A stretch of 19,104 nucleotides of DNA from an uncultured Bacilli bacterium (GCA_910583745.1 CAJTZC010000024.1:1-19104); one strand, 5' to 3'; shown: positions 7,257-15,212, counted from the stretch's first letter. Notes: generated by a model from the letters alone, not told the origin. Translations and numbers: made by a program.

Positions 7257-7613
7257 CTAGAATTCTAATCCGGCTTCGCGAGCAGCTTCAGCTAAAGCTT
7301 GAACGCGTCCGTGATATTGGTAACCGCCACGGTCGAAAACGACACGTGCGATGCCAGCTTTTTTAGCCTTTTTAGCGATATCTTTTCCGACTTCGCTTGC
7401 ACCCTCAGCATTACCACCGTTTTTTAATTTAAGTTCGAGTGATGAAGAACTTACCAAAGTAACGCCCTTTTCATCGTCGATTATTTGAGCAAATATTTGG
7501 GCATTAGATCTGAATACGTTAAGTCTTGGTGCAGCTTCTGTACCAGACACCTTATCTCTCACTCTCTTATGTCTTCTGACTCTAAGAGTATTGTTTGATT
7601 CTTTCTTTATCAT
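7257..7613 (-). CDS. rplR: 50S ribosomal protein L18
   Basis: 5S rRNA-binding uL18, 118 residues, working with L5 in the central protuberance. It has the basic N-terminus (RVRRHKRVRDKVSGT), APRLNVFRSNAQIFAQIIDD and the C-terminal VFDRGGYQYHGRVQALAEAAREAGLEF, all diagnostic. AAAGGAGAG lies upstream of the ATG. Length and position between rplF and rpsE are normal. Confidence 0.98.
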   Translation of the reverse strand: MIKKESNNTLRVRRHKRVRDKVSGTEAAPRLNVFRSNAQIFAQIIDDEKGVTLVSSSSLELKLKNGGNAEGASEVGKDIAKKAKKAGIARVVFDRGGYQYHGRVQALAEAAREAGLEF

Positions 7614-7630
7614 AATATCTCTCCTTTACC

Positions 7631-8170
7631 CTACTTAGCAGCCTTTTTACCTTCTTTACGACGAATGTGTTCATCTTTATAACGGATACCTTTGCCTTTG
7701 TATGGTTCTGGTTTTCTCCATTTACGAACATTTGCCGCAAATTCAGAAACGTGCTGTTTGTCTATTCCTTTTATAGTAATTTCAGTGTTGCTAACTTGAT
7801 CGATGCTCAAATCAGATGGAATGTCGATGACTACTGGATGTGAAAATCCTGCAGTGACGTTCAACTTATTCCCTTGTACATTGAATTTGTAACCTACACC
7901 GTTTATCTCTAAACTCTTTTGGTACCCCTCGCTGACACCTATAATCATATTTTCGATGAGCGAGTTTGTCGTACCGTGTAAGCTCTTCGCTTGTTTTGTC
8001 TCGTTCGCTCTAGTCGTCTCGACAGTGTTTTCTGTAACACTAACAGTGATGAGAGCGTCTGCAACTAGACTGAGTTCTCCCTTAGGTCCTTTCGCAGTAA
8101 CTTTTTGATTTTCGACAGTTACAGTAGTTCCTGTAGGGATGTTAAGTTTTCTATTTCCTATTCTACTCAT
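7631..8170 (-). CDS. rplF: 50S ribosomal protein L6
   Basis: uL6, 179 residues, near the sarcin-ricin loop and factor-binding site. Two repeats of the L6 fold are visible. MSRIGNRKLNIPTGTTV opens the first; the second contains GVGYKFNVQGNKLNVTAGFSHPV and the C-terminal signature PEPYKGKGIRYKDEHIRRKEGKKA. The ribosome binding site is AAGGAAAA, weaker than at most neighbours. Nothing unusual otherwise. Confidence 0.98.
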   Translation of the reverse strand: MSRIGNRKLNIPTGTTVTVENQKVTAKGPKGELSLVADALITVSVTENTVETTRANETKQAKSLHGTTNSLIENMIIGVSEGYQKSLEINGVGYKFNVQGNKLNVTAGFSHPVVIDIPSDLSIDQVSNTEITIKGIDKQHVSEFAANVRKWRKPEPYKGKGIRYKDEHIRRKEGKKAAK

Positions 8171-8179
8171 ACATTTTCC

Positions 8180-8575
8180 TTACCAAATGTAGGCAAGTAC
8201 TTCGCCTCCTAGTCCTTTTCCTCTTGCTTCTTTATCAGTCATAACACCTTGAGAAGTAGAGATGATAGCGATTCCAAGACCGTTTAAAACTCTAGGAAGC
8301 TCGGAAGCTTTAGCATAAACGCGCAATCCTGGTTTACTGATTCTTTTAAGACCAGTGATAACTTTTTCTTTCTTGTTGTTAGCATATTTGAGATTCAAAG
8401 TTATCTTATTGCCTTTTATATTTTTTTCGACACTGTAATCAGAAATATAACCTTCTTGTTTTAAGATTCTAGAAATTTCTTCTGTCATCTTAGAACCCAA
8501 TACTTCGACAGTATCGTATTTCATAATATTTGCATTACGAATTCTCGTAAGCATATCTGCAATTCTATCGTTCAT
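8180..8575 (-). CDS. rpsH: 30S ribosomal protein S8
   Basis: uS8, 131 residues, an early 16S rRNA-binding protein that in E. coli also represses the spc operon by binding its mRNA. MNDRIADMLTRIRNANIMKYDTVEV and the C-terminal signature ISTSQGVMTDKEARGKGLGGEVLAYIW are diagnostic. AAGGGAG lies 9 nt before the ATG. Whether S8 autoregulates this operon cannot be told from the sequence. Confidence 0.98.
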   Translation of the reverse strand: MNDRIADMLTRIRNANIMKYDTVEVLGSKMTEEISRILKQEGYISDYSVEKNIKGNKITLNLKYANNKKEKVITGLKRISKPGLRVYAKASELPRVLNGLGIAIISTSQGVMTDKEARGKGLGGEVLAYIW

Positions 8576-8591
8576 ATCTTTATGCTCCCTT

Positions 8592-8777
8592 CTACCAACT
8601 TGATTTCTTTACGCCTGGAATTTCGCCTTCATTAGCAAGTTCTCTGAAACAGATACGGCATAATTTATACTTTCTTAGTACTCCGTGTGGACGTCCACAT
8701 CTTTCGCAACGTGTATATTCGCGAACCTTAAATTTAGGTTTACGTTTGTTTTTAATAACTAAACTCTTTCTTGCCAT
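8592..8777 (-). CDS. rpsN: 30S ribosomal protein S14, zinc type (type Z)
   Basis: uS14 short form, 61 residues, located in the 30S head. Zinc ligands are Cys24, Cys27, Cys40 and Cys43 (CERC and CRIC). The sequence RCGRPHGVLRKYKLCRICFREL and the ending GEIPGVKKSSW are typical of rpsN in Firmicutes. A GGAGAGAC site precedes it. Being zinc-dependent, it contrasts with zinc-free S14 paralogs used under zinc limitation, none of which is in the window. Confidence 0.98.
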   Translation of the reverse strand: MARKSLVIKNKRKPKFKVREYTRCERCGRPHGVLRKYKLCRICFRELANEGEIPGVKKSSW

Positions 8778-8785
8778 AGTCTCTC

Positions 8786-9325
8786 CTACTTTCTAAATGG
8801 CATTCCAAAGCCACTTAACAATTTCAATGCTTCCTCGTTCGTCTTAGCTGTAGTGACGAATACGATATCCATACCTCTAAGCTTAACGACATCGTCGTAA
8901 ACAACTTCTGGGAAGACGAGTTGGTCTTTTAATCCCAAAGTATAGTTTCCTTTACCGTCGAACGCTTTAGGAGAAATTCCTCTAAAGTCGCGGACAGCTG
9001 GTAAAACGATACGTACCAACTTCTCGAGGAAGGTGTACATATTGTCGCCACGCAATGTGACTTTTGTACCTACTGTGTTACCTTCTCTGATTTTGAATCC
9101 AGCAATCGATTTCTTCGCCTTCGTCACAACGGGTTGTTGTCCAGAGATTAGAGATAATTCTCTAACGGCAGCTTCGATGAATTTTTCATCGTGTGCTCCG
9201 TCACCGACACCGATGTTGATGACGATTTTCTCTAATTTAGGTACTTCCATTTTTGAAGTATAGTGAAATTCATTTTTGAGTTCGTCTACGATTTTTTCTT
9301 CGTACATTTTCTTGAATTCTGTCAT
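8786..9325 (-). CDS. rplE: 50S ribosomal protein L5
   Basis: uL5, 179 residues, binds 5S rRNA and the P-site tRNA elbow. MEVPKLEKIVINIGVGD, LISGQQPVVTKAKKSIAGFKIREG and the C-terminal DIVFVTTAKTNEEALKLLSGFGMPFRK are family signatures. The start ATG overlaps the rplX stop by one base (TAATG), so translation is coupled. Confidence 0.98.
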   Translation of the reverse strand: MTEFKKMYEEKIVDELKNEFHYTSKMEVPKLEKIVINIGVGDGAHDEKFIEAAVRELSLISGQQPVVTKAKKSIAGFKIREGNTVGTKVTLRGDNMYTFLEKLVRIVLPAVRDFRGISPKAFDGKGNYTLGLKDQLVFPEVVYDDVVKLRGMDIVFVTTAKTNEEALKLLSGFGMPFRK

Positions 9326-9597
9326 TATTTTTCACTCTCCTTCTTTGTTTCTTTTTTAGCAGTTTTTTTAGTAGTCTTAACTTCTTCGAGTTTTACATTT
9401 GATACGTGAATCGGTGCTTCTACTTGTAGAATGCCACCTGTCTCGTTGTATCTGTTCGGTTTCACGTGTTTATAAACGACGTGTACACCTTCAACTACAA
9501 CGCGATTTTCTTTTTTTAGTGTCTTTGTTACTTTGCCAGTCTTTCCTTTGTCAGACCCAGCGATAACTGTAACAGTATCTCCAACTTTTATCTTCAT
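9325..9597 (-). CDS. rplX: 50S ribosomal protein L24 with replaced C-terminus
   Basis: uL24, an early 23S rRNA-binding assembly protein. The KOW part (MKIKVGDTVTVIAGSDKGKTGKV) and EAPIHVSNVKL are conserved. Bacterial L24 usually continues after this point for about 30 residues, with a CPKCGKPTR or DPKTKKPTR type segment. Here the protein stops at 90 residues, and residues 71-90 are a Lys/Glu/Thr tail (EEVKTTKKTAKKETKKESEK). No leftover of the normal C-terminus is apparent, so it looks like a genuine replacement and not a frameshift. Confidence 0.95.
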   Translation of the reverse strand: MKIKVGDTVTVIAGSDKGKTGKVTKTLKKENRVVVEGVHVVYKHVKPNRYNETGGILQVEAPIHVSNVKLEEVKTTKKTAKKETKKESEK

Positions 9598-9608
9598 ATT
9601 GTATCCTC

Positions 9609-9977
9609 CTATAAAACCTCAGGCGCGAGTGATACGATTTTTGTATACTCTTTATCACGAAGCTCTCTAGCAACGGGTCCGAGTACACGAGTACCCACTG
9701 GAGACTTGTCTTCTTTTACGAGAACACAAGCGTTATCATCGAATTTGATGTAACTTCCATCTGCTCTTCTTACGCCTTGTACGCTTCTAACTATTACTGC
9801 TTTTACTACTTTACCTGCTTTGATGTTTCCGTTCGGAAGAGCCTTTTTGACTGTACCGATGACGACATCTCCGATGTTAGCATATCTCTTCTTACTTCCG
9901 CCCAAAACTCTGATGACGAGAATCTCTCTTGCTCCAGAGTTATCAGCAACTTTTAATCTACTTTCTGACTGTATCAT
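9609..9977 (-). CDS. rplN: 50S ribosomal protein L14
   Basis: uL14, 122 residues, at the subunit interface (bridge with 16S h14) and the docking site of the silencing factor RsfS. MIQSESRLKVADNSGAREILVIRVLGGS and the ending REYTK-like DKEYTKIVSLAPEVL are exact family matches. An AGGAGG site is well placed. Normal length and order. Confidence 0.98.
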   Translation of the reverse strand: MIQSESRLKVADNSGAREILVIRVLGGSKKRYANIGDVVIGTVKKALPNGNIKAGKVVKAVIVRSVQGVRRADGSYIKFDDNACVLVKEDKSPVGTRVLGPVARELRDKEYTKIVSLAPEVL

Positions 9978-9991
9978 AAGTTACCTCCTAC

Positions 9992-10252
9992 TTATAAGAT
10001 TACAGCTTTTTCAAGTACTTGTACTAGTTCATAGTCGACTGTTTTAGCCAAAGGTCTAGTTTGTACTATCTTAACTGTATCTCCTATTTTAGCTTCATTT
10101 TTTTCATCATGGGCATGGTATTTTTTAGAGTATTTAACCATCTTACCATATAATGGATGCTTTCTTTGAGTTTCAACTAAAACTGTGATAGTTTTATCCA
10201 TTTTGTCGCTTACTACTCTACCTACTAGAGTTACTTTTTTAGTTTCACTCAT
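9992..10252 (-). CDS. rpsQ: 30S ribosomal protein S17
   Basis: uS17, 86 residues, an OB-fold protein binding 16S rRNA in the body. Diagnostic phrases are LVGRVVSDKMDKTITVLVE, RKHPLYGKMVKYSKKYHAHDE and IGDTVKIVQTRPLAKT. GGAGG lies 9 nt before the ATG. The gene is separated from rpmC by 2 nt. Confidence 0.98.
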   Translation of the reverse strand: MSETKKVTLVGRVVSDKMDKTITVLVETQRKHPLYGKMVKYSKKYHAHDEKNEAKIGDTVKIVQTRPLAKTVDYELVQVLEKAVIL

Positions 10253-10254
10253 AA

Positions 10255-10452
10255 TTAATTACCTCCATTTTCTAATTCACGTTTTACTGTCTTCAATCTA
10301 GCGATTGTCTTGCGAAGCTCGTTTATTTTGTGAGTTTCACGAAGAGCACCTGTAGATTGTTGCATTTTTAGACTGAATAGTTCGTCCTTGATTTCGACGA
10401 TTTTCTTATCTATTTCACTAGGTGTCATTTTTCTCATTTCTTCTAATTTCAT
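10255..10452 (-). CDS. rpmC: 50S ribosomal protein L29
   Basis: uL29, 65 residues, a two-helix coiled protein near the tunnel exit, part of the SRP and trigger factor docking area with L23. MKLEEMRKMTPSEIDKKIVEIKDELFSLKMQQSTG and the helical TIARLKTVKREL are typical. The ATG overlaps the rplP stop by one base (TAATG), and only a weak GGTG site is seen, so coupling to rplP probably drives translation. Confidence 0.97.
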   Translation of the reverse strand: MKLEEMRKMTPSEIDKKIVEIKDELFSLKMQQSTGALRETHKINELRKTIARLKTVKRELENGGN

Positions 10453-10874
10453 TAATTAACACCACTTTCTTCTTTTTTCACTATTTTAGTTTTAACACTA
10501 AGTTTGTGAGAGGCAAGGCGAAGGGCTTCGCGAGCGATTTCTTCGCTAACTTGTCCTACTTCGAACATAATCTTACCTTCTTTAACTACTGCTACGTATT
10601 CTTCTACAGAACCTTTACCTGTACCTTGACGAACGCCTAGGGATTTTTTAGTTCTTCCTAAGTGAGGGAAAATGTTAATCCATACTTTTCCGCCACGTTT
10701 CATGTAACGAGTCATAGCGATACGAGCCGCTTCGATTTGTCTAGCGTTGACGTATCCACCTTCCGTAGCCATGAGTCCATATTCACCGAAGTGTAGTTCA
10801 GTATTTCCTTTTGATTTTCCTTCGTATGATAGACGATGAGGTTTACGATACTTAACTCTCTTTGGCATCAACAT
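10452..10874 (-). CDS. rplP: 50S ribosomal protein L16
   Basis: uL16, late assembly protein of the A-site region of the 50S subunit. I start at ATG 10874 (MLMPKRVKYRKPHRLSYEGK): GGAGG lies 8 nt upstream, whereas the in-frame ATG at 10880 is only 2 nt from it. The resulting 140 residues agree with the family, with IEAARIAMTRYMKRGGKVWINIFP and EEIAREALRLASHKLSVKTK. The start lies inside rpsC, an overlap of 23 nt, so the two genes are translationally linked. Confidence 0.97.
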   Translation of the reverse strand: MLMPKRVKYRKPHRLSYEGKSKGNTELHFGEYGLMATEGGYVNARQIEAARIAMTRYMKRGGKVWINIFPHLGRTKKSLGVRQGTGKGSVEEYVAVVKEGKIMFEVGQVSEEIAREALRLASHKLSVKTKIVKKEESGVN

Positions 10875-11622
10875 GGTCATTACCTCCCTTTACTTCGCGA
10901 TTGTCTCTTCTATTGTTGTCGCGACGATTGTCATTTCTTCTTCTATTATCGCGTCTGTCGTTTCTAGGTTCTTCTTCTTCGAATGCAGGCACTCCTAAAA
11001 TCTCCCCTTTGTAAATCCATACTTTTACACCGATTTTTCCATAAGTAGTATCTGCTTCGCTTGTAGCGTAATCGATATTGGCACGTAGAGTGTGTAGTGG
11101 TACAGTACCTTCTGTATACCCTTCACTTCTCGCGATTTCAGCTCCACCTAATCTTCCTGAAACTTTCGTTTTGATACCTTTCGCTCCAGCTCTCATCGTG
11201 TTTCTGATTGCGCGTTTTTGTGCATTTCTGAATGATGCTCTATTTGCAATTTGGCTTGCGATGGAATCGGCAACCAATTGTGCATTCATATCAGGATTCT
11301 TGACTTCGACGATTTGTACGTATACATCTTCGCCAGTCAATTTTTTAAGTTCGTTACGTAGAACCTCGATTTCTTTTCCACCTTGTCCGATGATAACACC
11401 AGGTCTAGCAGTAGAAATTTTGACGTTTGTTCTATTGTTGTTGTTTCTTTCGATACAGATATTCGATACCGCAGCATCTTTCAATTTCTTGAAAAGATAT
11501 TCGCGAACCTTGATATCGTTCAAAAGTGTGTCAGCAAAATCGTTTTTCTTAGAGTACCATTTACTCTTCCAGTCTTTATTGACACCTAATCTTAAACCGT
11601 TAGGATTGACTTTTTGTCCCAT
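10852..11622 (-). CDS. rpsC: 30S ribosomal protein S3 with Arg/Asn/Asp-rich tail
   Basis: uS3, mRNA entry-tunnel protein with helicase function. MGQKVNPNGLRLGVNKDWKS, the KH-domain loop VIIGQGGKEIE (about residues 76-86) and the C-terminal domain ending GVKVWIYKGEILG are conserved. The conserved part ends near 213; residues 214-256 are an acidic patch (FEEEEP) followed by low-complexity Arg/Asn/Asp repeats such as RRDNRRRNDNRRDNNRRD. Family members usually have about 205-235 residues; this has 256. The ATG overlaps the rplV stop by one base. Confidence 0.97.
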   Translation of the reverse strand: MGQKVNPNGLRLGVNKDWKSKWYSKKNDFADTLLNDIKVREYLFKKLKDAAVSNICIERNNNNRTNVKISTARPGVIIGQGGKEIEVLRNELKKLTGEDVYVQIVEVKNPDMNAQLVADSIASQIANRASFRNAQKRAIRNTMRAGAKGIKTKVSGRLGGAEIARSEGYTEGTVPLHTLRANIDYATSEADTTYGKIGVKVWIYKGEILGVPAFEEEEPRNDRRDNRRRNDNRRDNNRRDNREVKGGNDHVDAKES

Positions 11623-11981
11623 TATTTTGCCTCCTTTACCGCTTCAGCTTTTCCATCTGAAACTTTTACTACGATGTGACTCGTTCTGTGGTCATGTCTG
11701 TTGACACGAGACCTAGAACCGAACTTGATTCTCTTCAAAGTTTGTCCTGGGTTGATGAAACATTCAGATACGAATAAATCATCTTCGTTTAATCCTAAAT
11801 TGTTTGTAGCATTTGCCACAGCGGAATTTAGAACTTTTACGATAAGTCTACTAGACTTCGTGTTCGTACCAGCTAAAATGGCTCTAGCTTCACCAACTTT
11901 TTTACCTCTTATAAGGTCGATTGTCATTCTTGCTTTTCTAGGAGCTACTTGGGCACCTTTATGTATTGCATATGTTTCCAT
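11622..11981 (-). CDS. rplV: 50S ribosomal protein L22
   Basis: uL22, 119 residues, spans the 50S subunit and contributes a beta hairpin to the exit-tunnel constriction. KGAQVAPRKARMTIDLIRGK, VANATNNLGLNEDDL and the hairpin-tip region RIKFGSRSRVNRHDHRTSHI are typical. AGGAGG is 7 nt before the ATG. Normal length and order. Confidence 0.98.
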   Translation of the reverse strand: METYAIHKGAQVAPRKARMTIDLIRGKKVGEARAILAGTNTKSSRLIVKVLNSAVANATNNLGLNEDDLFVSECFINPGQTLKRIKFGSRSRVNRHDHRTSHIVVKVSDGKAEAVKEAK

Positions 11982-11992
11982 TCATTACCCTC

Positions 11993-12256
11993 CTACTTAT
12001 TTCCGCCGTGTCCAGTAAATTTACGAGTCAACGCAAATTCACCTAACTTATGACCGACCATTTCTTCAGTCACGTATACTGGTATGAAATCTTTACCATT
12101 GTGAACTGCGAAAGTTAATCCGATAAAATCTGGATAAATAGTAGAACGACGAGACCAAGTCTTGATTACTTCTTTTTTTGGACTATTTTTAGCAGCTTGA
12201 ACTTTCTTCATAAGATGTTTAGCTACGTAAGGTCCTTTTTTTAAACTTCTTGCCAT
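11993..12256 (-). CDS. rpsS: 30S ribosomal protein S19
   Basis: uS19, 87 residues, in the 30S head beside S13. MARSLKKGPYVAKHLMKKVQ, KEVIKTWSRRSTIYPDFIGLTFAVHNG and KLGEFALTRKFTGHGG are diagnostic. An AGGTGAGAG site is 6 nt before the ATG. Nothing odd. Confidence 0.98.
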   Translation of the reverse strand: MARSLKKGPYVAKHLMKKVQAAKNSPKKEVIKTWSRRSTIYPDFIGLTFAVHNGKDFIPVYVTEEMVGHKLGEFALTRKFTGHGGNK

Positions 12257-12266
12257 TCTCTCTCAC

Positions 12267-13097
12267 CTATTTCTTTCTTCTACTGACTATAAGCTTGTCA
12301 GAAGCCTTCTTATTTTTACGAGTCTTAAGACCGAGTGCAGGTTTACCCCAAGGAGTCATAGGAGCTTTGCGTCCAACAGGAGCACGTCCTTCTCCACCAC
12401 CGTGTGGGTGATCGTTAGGGTTCATGACAGAACCTCTGTTTGTAGGTCTAACACCCATGTGTCTCTTGCGTCCTGCTTTACCGATGTTTACGAGTTCGTA
12501 ATCTTCGTTTCCGACGACTCCGACTGTAGCCATACAAGTGCCTAAAACTTTACGCATTTCGCCACTTTGTAGACGAAGTAAAACGTATTTCCCTTCTCTA
12601 CCCATTATCTGAGCACTCGTTCCAGCACTTCTTGCGAGTTCTCCACCTTTTCCAGGTCTGAGCTCGATGTTGTGCACTACAGTACCGACAGGTATGCATT
12701 GTAGTGGAAGCGCATTTCCTACTTTGATATCGACATTCTCGCCACTTTCGACGATCATATCGACTTTTAAATCTTTAGGTGCTAAAATGTATCTTTTTTC
12801 ACCATCTTTATAGATAAGTAATGCTATATTTGCACTTCTATTAGGATCATATTCGATAGTAGCTACACGTGCAGGAACTCCATGTTTATTTCTCTTGAAG
12901 TCGATTACACGGTATTTTTGTTTTGCTCCACCACCGATATGATTTACAGTAGTTCTTCCTAAATTGTTACGTCCACCGCTTTTGTTTTTTGAAACAAGTA
13001 GACTTTTTTCTGGAGTACTAGTAGTGATTTCTTCGTTTAGAAGTGTTGACATTCCACGTCTACCATTTGTGGTAGGTTTATATTTCTTAATTGCCAT
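12267..13097 (-). CDS. rplB: 50S ribosomal protein L2
   Basis: uL2, 276 residues, needed for subunit association and the peptidyl-transferase region. MAIKKYKPTTNGRRGMSTL, GRNNLGRTTVNHIGGGAKQKYR, the SH3-like core and the conserved NPNDHPHGGGEGRAPVGRK loop (equivalent to the His229 region of E. coli) are all present. AGGAGGA lies upstream. Standard length and position between rplW and rpsS. Confidence 0.98.
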   Translation of the reverse strand: MAIKKYKPTTNGRRGMSTLLNEEITTSTPEKSLLVSKNKSGGRNNLGRTTVNHIGGGAKQKYRVIDFKRNKHGVPARVATIEYDPNRSANIALLIYKDGEKRYILAPKDLKVDMIVESGENVDIKVGNALPLQCIPVGTVVHNIELRPGKGGELARSAGTSAQIMGREGKYVLLRLQSGEMRKVLGTCMATVGVVGNEDYELVNIGKAGRKRHMGVRPTNRGSVMNPNDHPHGGGEGRAPVGRKAPMTPWGKPALGLKTRKNKKASDKLIVSRRKK

Positions 13098-13112
13098 ATA
13101 AAGTTCCTCCTA

Positions 13113-13388
13113 TTATAATTCTATCTTGTCACCGTCTACAAGGGTAACATAAGCTTTCTTATACGTTTTTGTTTTTCCAGTATATCTTCCGACGCGTCTG
13201 TCTTTTGGCTTTGTATTCAAAGTAGTAATTTTAGCTACTTTTACGCCGAATGCTTTTTCGACTGCATCTTTGATTTGGAATTTGTTAGCGTTCTTATTTA
13301 CTTTGAACACATAAGTCTTTCCATCGCCTGCGACGATGCTTGCTTTCTCAGTGATGACTGGTGCAATGATAATATCTCCGTAATGCAT
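13113..13388 (-). CDS. rplW: 50S ribosomal protein L23
   Basis: uL23, 91 residues, the exit-site docking protein for trigger factor and SRP. IIAPVITEKASIV, YVFKVNKNANKFQIKDAVEKAFGVKV and the RVGRYTGKTKTYKKAYV loop are typical. The ATG overlaps the rplD stop by one base (TAATG). GGAGG is about 10 nt upstream, within the end of rplD. Confidence 0.98.
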   Translation of the reverse strand: MHYGDIIIAPVITEKASIVAGDGKTYVFKVNKNANKFQIKDAVEKAFGVKVAKITTLNTKPKDRRVGRYTGKTKTYKKAYVTLVDGDKIEL

Positions 13389-14011
13389 TAGTTGAACGCC
13401 TCCTCTAATACAGATACTGCCTCTTCATCCAATACCAAAGTATCAGAGTTGACAATATCCAATACATTTAAGTCTTCAGCCATGATTGCGTCTGCATAAC
13501 CCAAGTTACGAGTAGCCATGTATAAATTTTCAGCTTCTCCCTTAGTTACGAATAGCACTTTGCCTTCTAACTTCAATGTCTCTATCATATTTTTAACAGC
13601 TTTTGTCTTCATATCTTTAAGTTCTACGCTGTCGATGACGACGAGTTCATCTTGAGCCAATTTGTAACTTAAAGCTGATTTTAAAGCCAAAGCTCTTTCT
13701 TTCTTATTCATTTTGAAACCGTAGTCGCGAGGAGTTGGTCCAAACACGATTCCACCGTGTCTATATTGTGTAGCACGAATAGAACCTTGACGGGCATTAC
13801 CTGTACCTTTTTGACGGTAAGGCTTACGTCCACCACCAGATACCTCTCTGCGGTTTTTAACTTTAGCTGTACCTTGTCTCAAAGAATCCAATTGCAAACG
13901 AATGGCTTTCTTTAAAACGATATCGTTTGGCTCGATGCCAAAAATATTTTCATTTAGTTTTAATTCTTTGACGTTTTCACCTTTGAGGTTGATAACATTA
14001 GTCTTTTTCAT
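13388..14011 (-). CDS. rplD: 50S ribosomal protein L4
   Basis: uL4, 207 residues, whose long loop lines the exit tunnel constriction. The loop is recognised by SLRQGTAKVKNRREVSGGGRKPYRQKGTGNARQGSIRATQYRHGG; the globular part contains KKERALALKSALS. In E. coli L4 represses the S10 operon through the leader RNA; in Firmicutes that mechanism is not established, and here only a structured leader is seen. AAAGGAG is 9 nt before the ATG. Confidence 0.98.
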   Translation of the reverse strand: MKKTNVINLKGENVKELKLNENIFGIEPNDIVLKKAIRLQLDSLRQGTAKVKNRREVSGGGRKPYRQKGTGNARQGSIRATQYRHGGIVFGPTPRDYGFKMNKKERALALKSALSYKLAQDELVVIDSVELKDMKTKAVKNMIETLKLEGKVLFVTKGEAENLYMATRNLGYADAIMAEDLNVLDIVNSDTLVLDEEAVSVLEEAFN

Positions 14012-14035
14012 TATTAGTATCTCCTTTCACAAGAA

Positions 14036-14875
14036 TTAAGCTTCCGCTTTTTCTTCCTCTTCTTGAGATTCTGTAGTTTTAGTTTCTTCCTCAGACGCAA
14101 CGGTCTCTTCTACTGGAGCAGCTTCCACTTCATTGGCTTCCGTAGTATTCGTCTCTTCTACAGCATTTGGTTCGACATCTGTAGAAACTTCTTCGATAAC
14201 TTCTTGAACACTCTCACCGAAAGTGATAATCTCCTTAGGAGTGACGCTTCCGCCTTTGGCAGCATTTCTAATTAAAACTAAAGAATTTTTTGGCCCTGGA
14301 ACGTTACCGCTGACTAAAATGTAATTTTCAGCTTCATTAACTTCGATAATCTCTAAGTTTTGAACAGTAACGGTCTCATTACCCATATGTCCAGCAAGAT
14401 TTTTACCTTTAAGGACACGCATTGGACGCATAGTTCCCATTGAACCCGGTCTTCTATGGTATCTAGAACCGTGTGTTTTTGGTCCTTCACTTTGTCCATG
14501 TCTTTTAATAACACCTTGGAAACCTTTTCCCTTTGATGTTCCTGTGACGTCTACTAACTCACCAGCAGCAAATACGCTAGAAGTTAGAACTTGACCTAGC
14601 GCATAATCAGCAACATTGACATCTCTGATTTCCTTTAAGAAGCGCTTAGGATTTGTATTGGCCTTTTTTGCATGGCCGATGCTAGCTTTTGTAGCATTTT
14701 TTTCTTTTCTGTCGACAATACCGATTTGTATAGCCTCATATCCATCGTTCTCTTTTGTTTTCACTTGAGTGACGACGTTTGGTTCTACTTCGATAACTGT
14801 GACAGGAATAACTTTTCCTTCTTTCGTAAAGACTTGAGTCATCCCAGCTTTACGACCTAAGATTCCTTTCTTCAT
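14036..14875 (-). CDS. rplC: 50S ribosomal protein L3 with long acidic tail
   Basis: uL3, an early assembly protein reaching the peptidyl-transferase centre. The conserved part runs from MKKGILGRKAGMTQVF to GPKNSLVLIRNA near residue 206, and includes GTSKGKGFQGVIKRHGQSEGPKTHGSRYHR. Most bacterial L3 proteins end here at about 205-215 residues. This one continues to 279; from about residue 221 on it is rich in Glu, Thr, Val and Ala (for example EETNTTEANEVEAAPVEE and ESQEEEEKAEA), strongly acidic and probably disordered. GGAGG is 7 nt before the ATG. Confidence 0.97.
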   Translation of the reverse strand: MKKGILGRKAGMTQVFTKEGKVIPVTVIEVEPNVVTQVKTKENDGYEAIQIGIVDRKEKNATKASIGHAKKANTNPKRFLKEIRDVNVADYALGQVLTSSVFAAGELVDVTGTSKGKGFQGVIKRHGQSEGPKTHGSRYHRRPGSMGTMRPMRVLKGKNLAGHMGNETVTVQNLEIIEVNEAENYILVSGNVPGPKNSLVLIRNAAKGGSVTPKEIITFGESVQEVIEEVSTDVEPNAVEETNTTEANEVEAAPVEETVASEEETKTTESQEEEEKAEA

Positions 14876-14900
14876 CTATATACCTCCGTCTTTCTTTCTA

Positions 14901-15212
14901 TTACTTTGTTTTGATTTCGATTCCGACACCACTTGGTAAATCTAATCTACCCATAGCATCGATTGTCTCTTTACTTGGATTCTTGATATCGATAAGTCTG
15001 TTGTGAGTTCTTCTTTCGAATTGCTCTCTAGCATCTTTGTACTTGTGAACAGATCTTAATACAGTAACCTTCTCAATTTCAGTTGGAAGTGGTACTGGAC
15101 CAGATATCTCTCCTCCAGTTCTTTTAACAGTTTCTAGTATCTTTCCGCAAGCTGTGTCCAAAAGACGATGGTCATAAGCTCTTAGTCTAATACGGCATGT
15201 GTTATTTGACAT
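14901..15212 (-). CDS. rpsJ: 30S ribosomal protein S10
   Basis: uS10 (also NusE, partner of NusB in antitermination). RIRLRAYDHRLLDTACGKI, GPVPLPTEIEKVTVLRS, HKYKDAREQFERRTHNRLIDI and the ending LDLPSGVGIEIKTK are diagnostic. I choose ATG 15212 (MSNNTCRIRL, 103 residues) because GGAGG is 8 nt upstream; the in-frame ATG at 15218 is only 2 nt from it. It is the first gene of the operon, preceded by a leader of about 130 nt. Confidence 0.97.
   Translation of the reverse strand: MSNNTCRIRLRAYDHRLLDTACGKILETVKRTGGEISGPVPLPTEIEKVTVLRSVHKYKDAREQFERRTHNRLIDIKNPSKETIDAMGRLDLPSGVGIEIKTK

Noticed and set aside
11078..11704. Plus-strand ORF of 208 codons antisense to rpsC and rplV
   Set aside because: It lies wholly opposite two certain ribosomal genes, has a hydrophobic mirror-like composition and no ribosome binding site; it is an antisense shadow.
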